NCBI RefSeq assembly: GCF_012070565.1
Contig: NZ_JAAQRO010000032.1
Span: 62,001 to 126,000, forward strand
Length of the DNA stretch: 64,000 nt
Reading direction: 5' to 3'
From: Anaerosporobacter faecicola
GTDB taxonomy: Bacteria; Bacillota; Clostridia; Lachnospirales; Lachnospiraceae
Shown here: in pieces, positions 63,349-64,000 of the stretch
Layout of the letters: each line of letters begins with the position of its first letter
Numbering within the stretch: the stretch's first letter is position 1
Position numbers and translations under genes: made by a program
Notes under the pieces: model-generated
What the model was told of the DNA's origin: nothing
The model's input: the letters and a program-made list of their open reading frames with translations, nothing else
Databases searched by the model: none

Positions 63349-64000
63349 ATGGCAAACAGAATCGTTTTAAATGAAATTTCTTATCACGGGACAGGTGCAA
63401 TCCAAAATATTAAGGATGAAGTAAAAACAAGAGGTTTTAAAAAAGCCTTCGTATGTTCTGACCCTGACTTAGTTAAGTTCAAAGTAACGAACAAAGTAAC
63501 CGATGTTCTTGATCAGGCTGGTTTTGCATATGAATTATATTCAAACATCAAACCAAACCCAACGATTGAAAATGTTCAAACTGGTGTAGCGGCATTCAAA
63601 GCATCTGGTGCAGATTATATTATTGCTATTGGTGGCGGCTCTTCTATGGATACAGCAAAAGCAATTGGTATCATTATCAAGAATCCAGAATTCGAAGATG
63701 TTAGAAGCTTGGAAGGTGTAGCACCTACGAAGAATCCTTGTGTACCAATTATTGCAGTTCCAACAACCGCAGGTACAGCAGCAGAAGTAACAATCAATTA
63801 TGTTATTACTGATGTTGAGAAAAAGAGAAAATTCGTTTGTGTTGATACACATGATATTCCAGTAATCGCTGTTGTAGATCCTGACATGATGTCAAGTATG
63901 CCAGCAGGATTAACCGCTTCTACAGGTATGGATGCATTAACACATGCAATTGAAGGATACATTACAAAAGGTGCTTGGGAAATGACCGATATGTTCCATT
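63349..64000 (+). CDS. fucO: Lactaldehyde reductase / 1,2-propanediol oxidoreductase (5' part)
   Basis: 217 codons are visible and the gene runs off the window. It starts MANRIVLNEISYHGTGAIQN with AAAGGAG 9 bases upstream. It is an iron-containing (type III) alcohol dehydrogenase: nucleotide motif GGGSSMDTAKAIG, VPTTAGTAAEVT and the start of the metal site DALTHAIEGY. The FucO subgroup reduces L-lactaldehyde to 1,2-propanediol, regenerating NAD+ in anaerobic rhamnose or fucose fermentation. It is 222 bp after rhaD; the AT-rich gap may hold an extra promoter. Confidence 0.92.
   Translation, partial: MANRIVLNEISYHGTGAIQNIKDEVKTRGFKKAFVCSDPDLVKFKVTNKVTDVLDQAGFAYELYSNIKPNPTIENVQTGVAAFKASGADYIIAIGGGSSMDTAKAIGIIIKNPEFEDVRSLEGVAPTKNPCVPIIAVPTTAGTAAEVTINYVITDVEKKRKFVCVDTHDIPVIAVVDPDMMSSMPAGLTASTGMDALTHAIEGYITKGAWEMTDMFH

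Overview
The window looks like a low-GC Firmicute chromosome, most likely a Lachnospiraceae member (Clostridium cluster XIVa, Lachnoclostridium phytofermentans-like). The grounds are strong AGGAGG-type ribosome sites, AT-rich codon use, a single-chain glycyl-tRNA synthetase, an 874-residue clostridial-type pyruvate phosphate dikinase, Bce-type and lantibiotic-type resistance modules, and the era-yqzL-recO order. Species cannot be fixed from sequence reading alone. No rRNA, tRNA, CRISPR array or prophage was seen.

Layout. 1-2950: end of a phosphate regulon (phoU end, PhoB-like regulator, PhoR-like kinase). 3000-8600: an unexplained structured intergenic element, a TetR regulator behind a 7-bp tandem repeat, an acetyltransferase, a DUF1461 membrane protein, two CobW-family GTPases (one with a long His/Cys repeat, one fused to a TIGR03943-like domain) and a C39-like cysteine protease. 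8740-11700: a BlaI repressor with a large palindromic operator and an M56 (BlaR1-like) sensor carrying a duplicated extracellular domain. 12140-14170: purH under a ZTP riboswitch with an overlapping terminator. 14400-19810: lipoprotein, BceRS-like two-component system and BceAB-like transporter with a 26-bp palindromic operator. 19900-27860: housekeeping genes (csp, M16C protease, era, yqzL, recO, a lipoprotein, glyQS).

28036-30176 is an ABC exporter behind a leader with tiny ORFs and inverted repeats, suggesting attenuation. 30737-33669 is ppdK with a long structured leader. 33670-36110 is an island of decayed IS fragments (IS1182-like and IS3-like) around a QueC-like PP-loop ATPase of unknown role. 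36232-38354 holds an HTH-methyltransferase fusion and a second methyltransferase. 38408-43198 is a complete lantibiotic-resistance module: kinase and regulator on the minus strand, diverging from a LanFEG-type transporter preceded by an exact 11-bp tandem repeat operator.

43200-54320 is accessory: an AraC regulator, an FMN-binding protein, an ABC-2 drug exporter with an AraC/GyrI regulator, an acetyltransferase, a cell-wall amidase, a GntR(YtrA)-ABC module and a MATE pump. Four palindromes placed directly after rho-independent terminators form a dispersed family. 54470-58070 is class Ia ribonucleotide reductase (nrdA, nrdB). 58228-59265 is a D-lactate dehydrogenase-like enzyme. 59480-64000 is an L-rhamnose pathway: rhaB, rhaA, rhaD and the start of a lactaldehyde reductase (fucO), which runs off the end.
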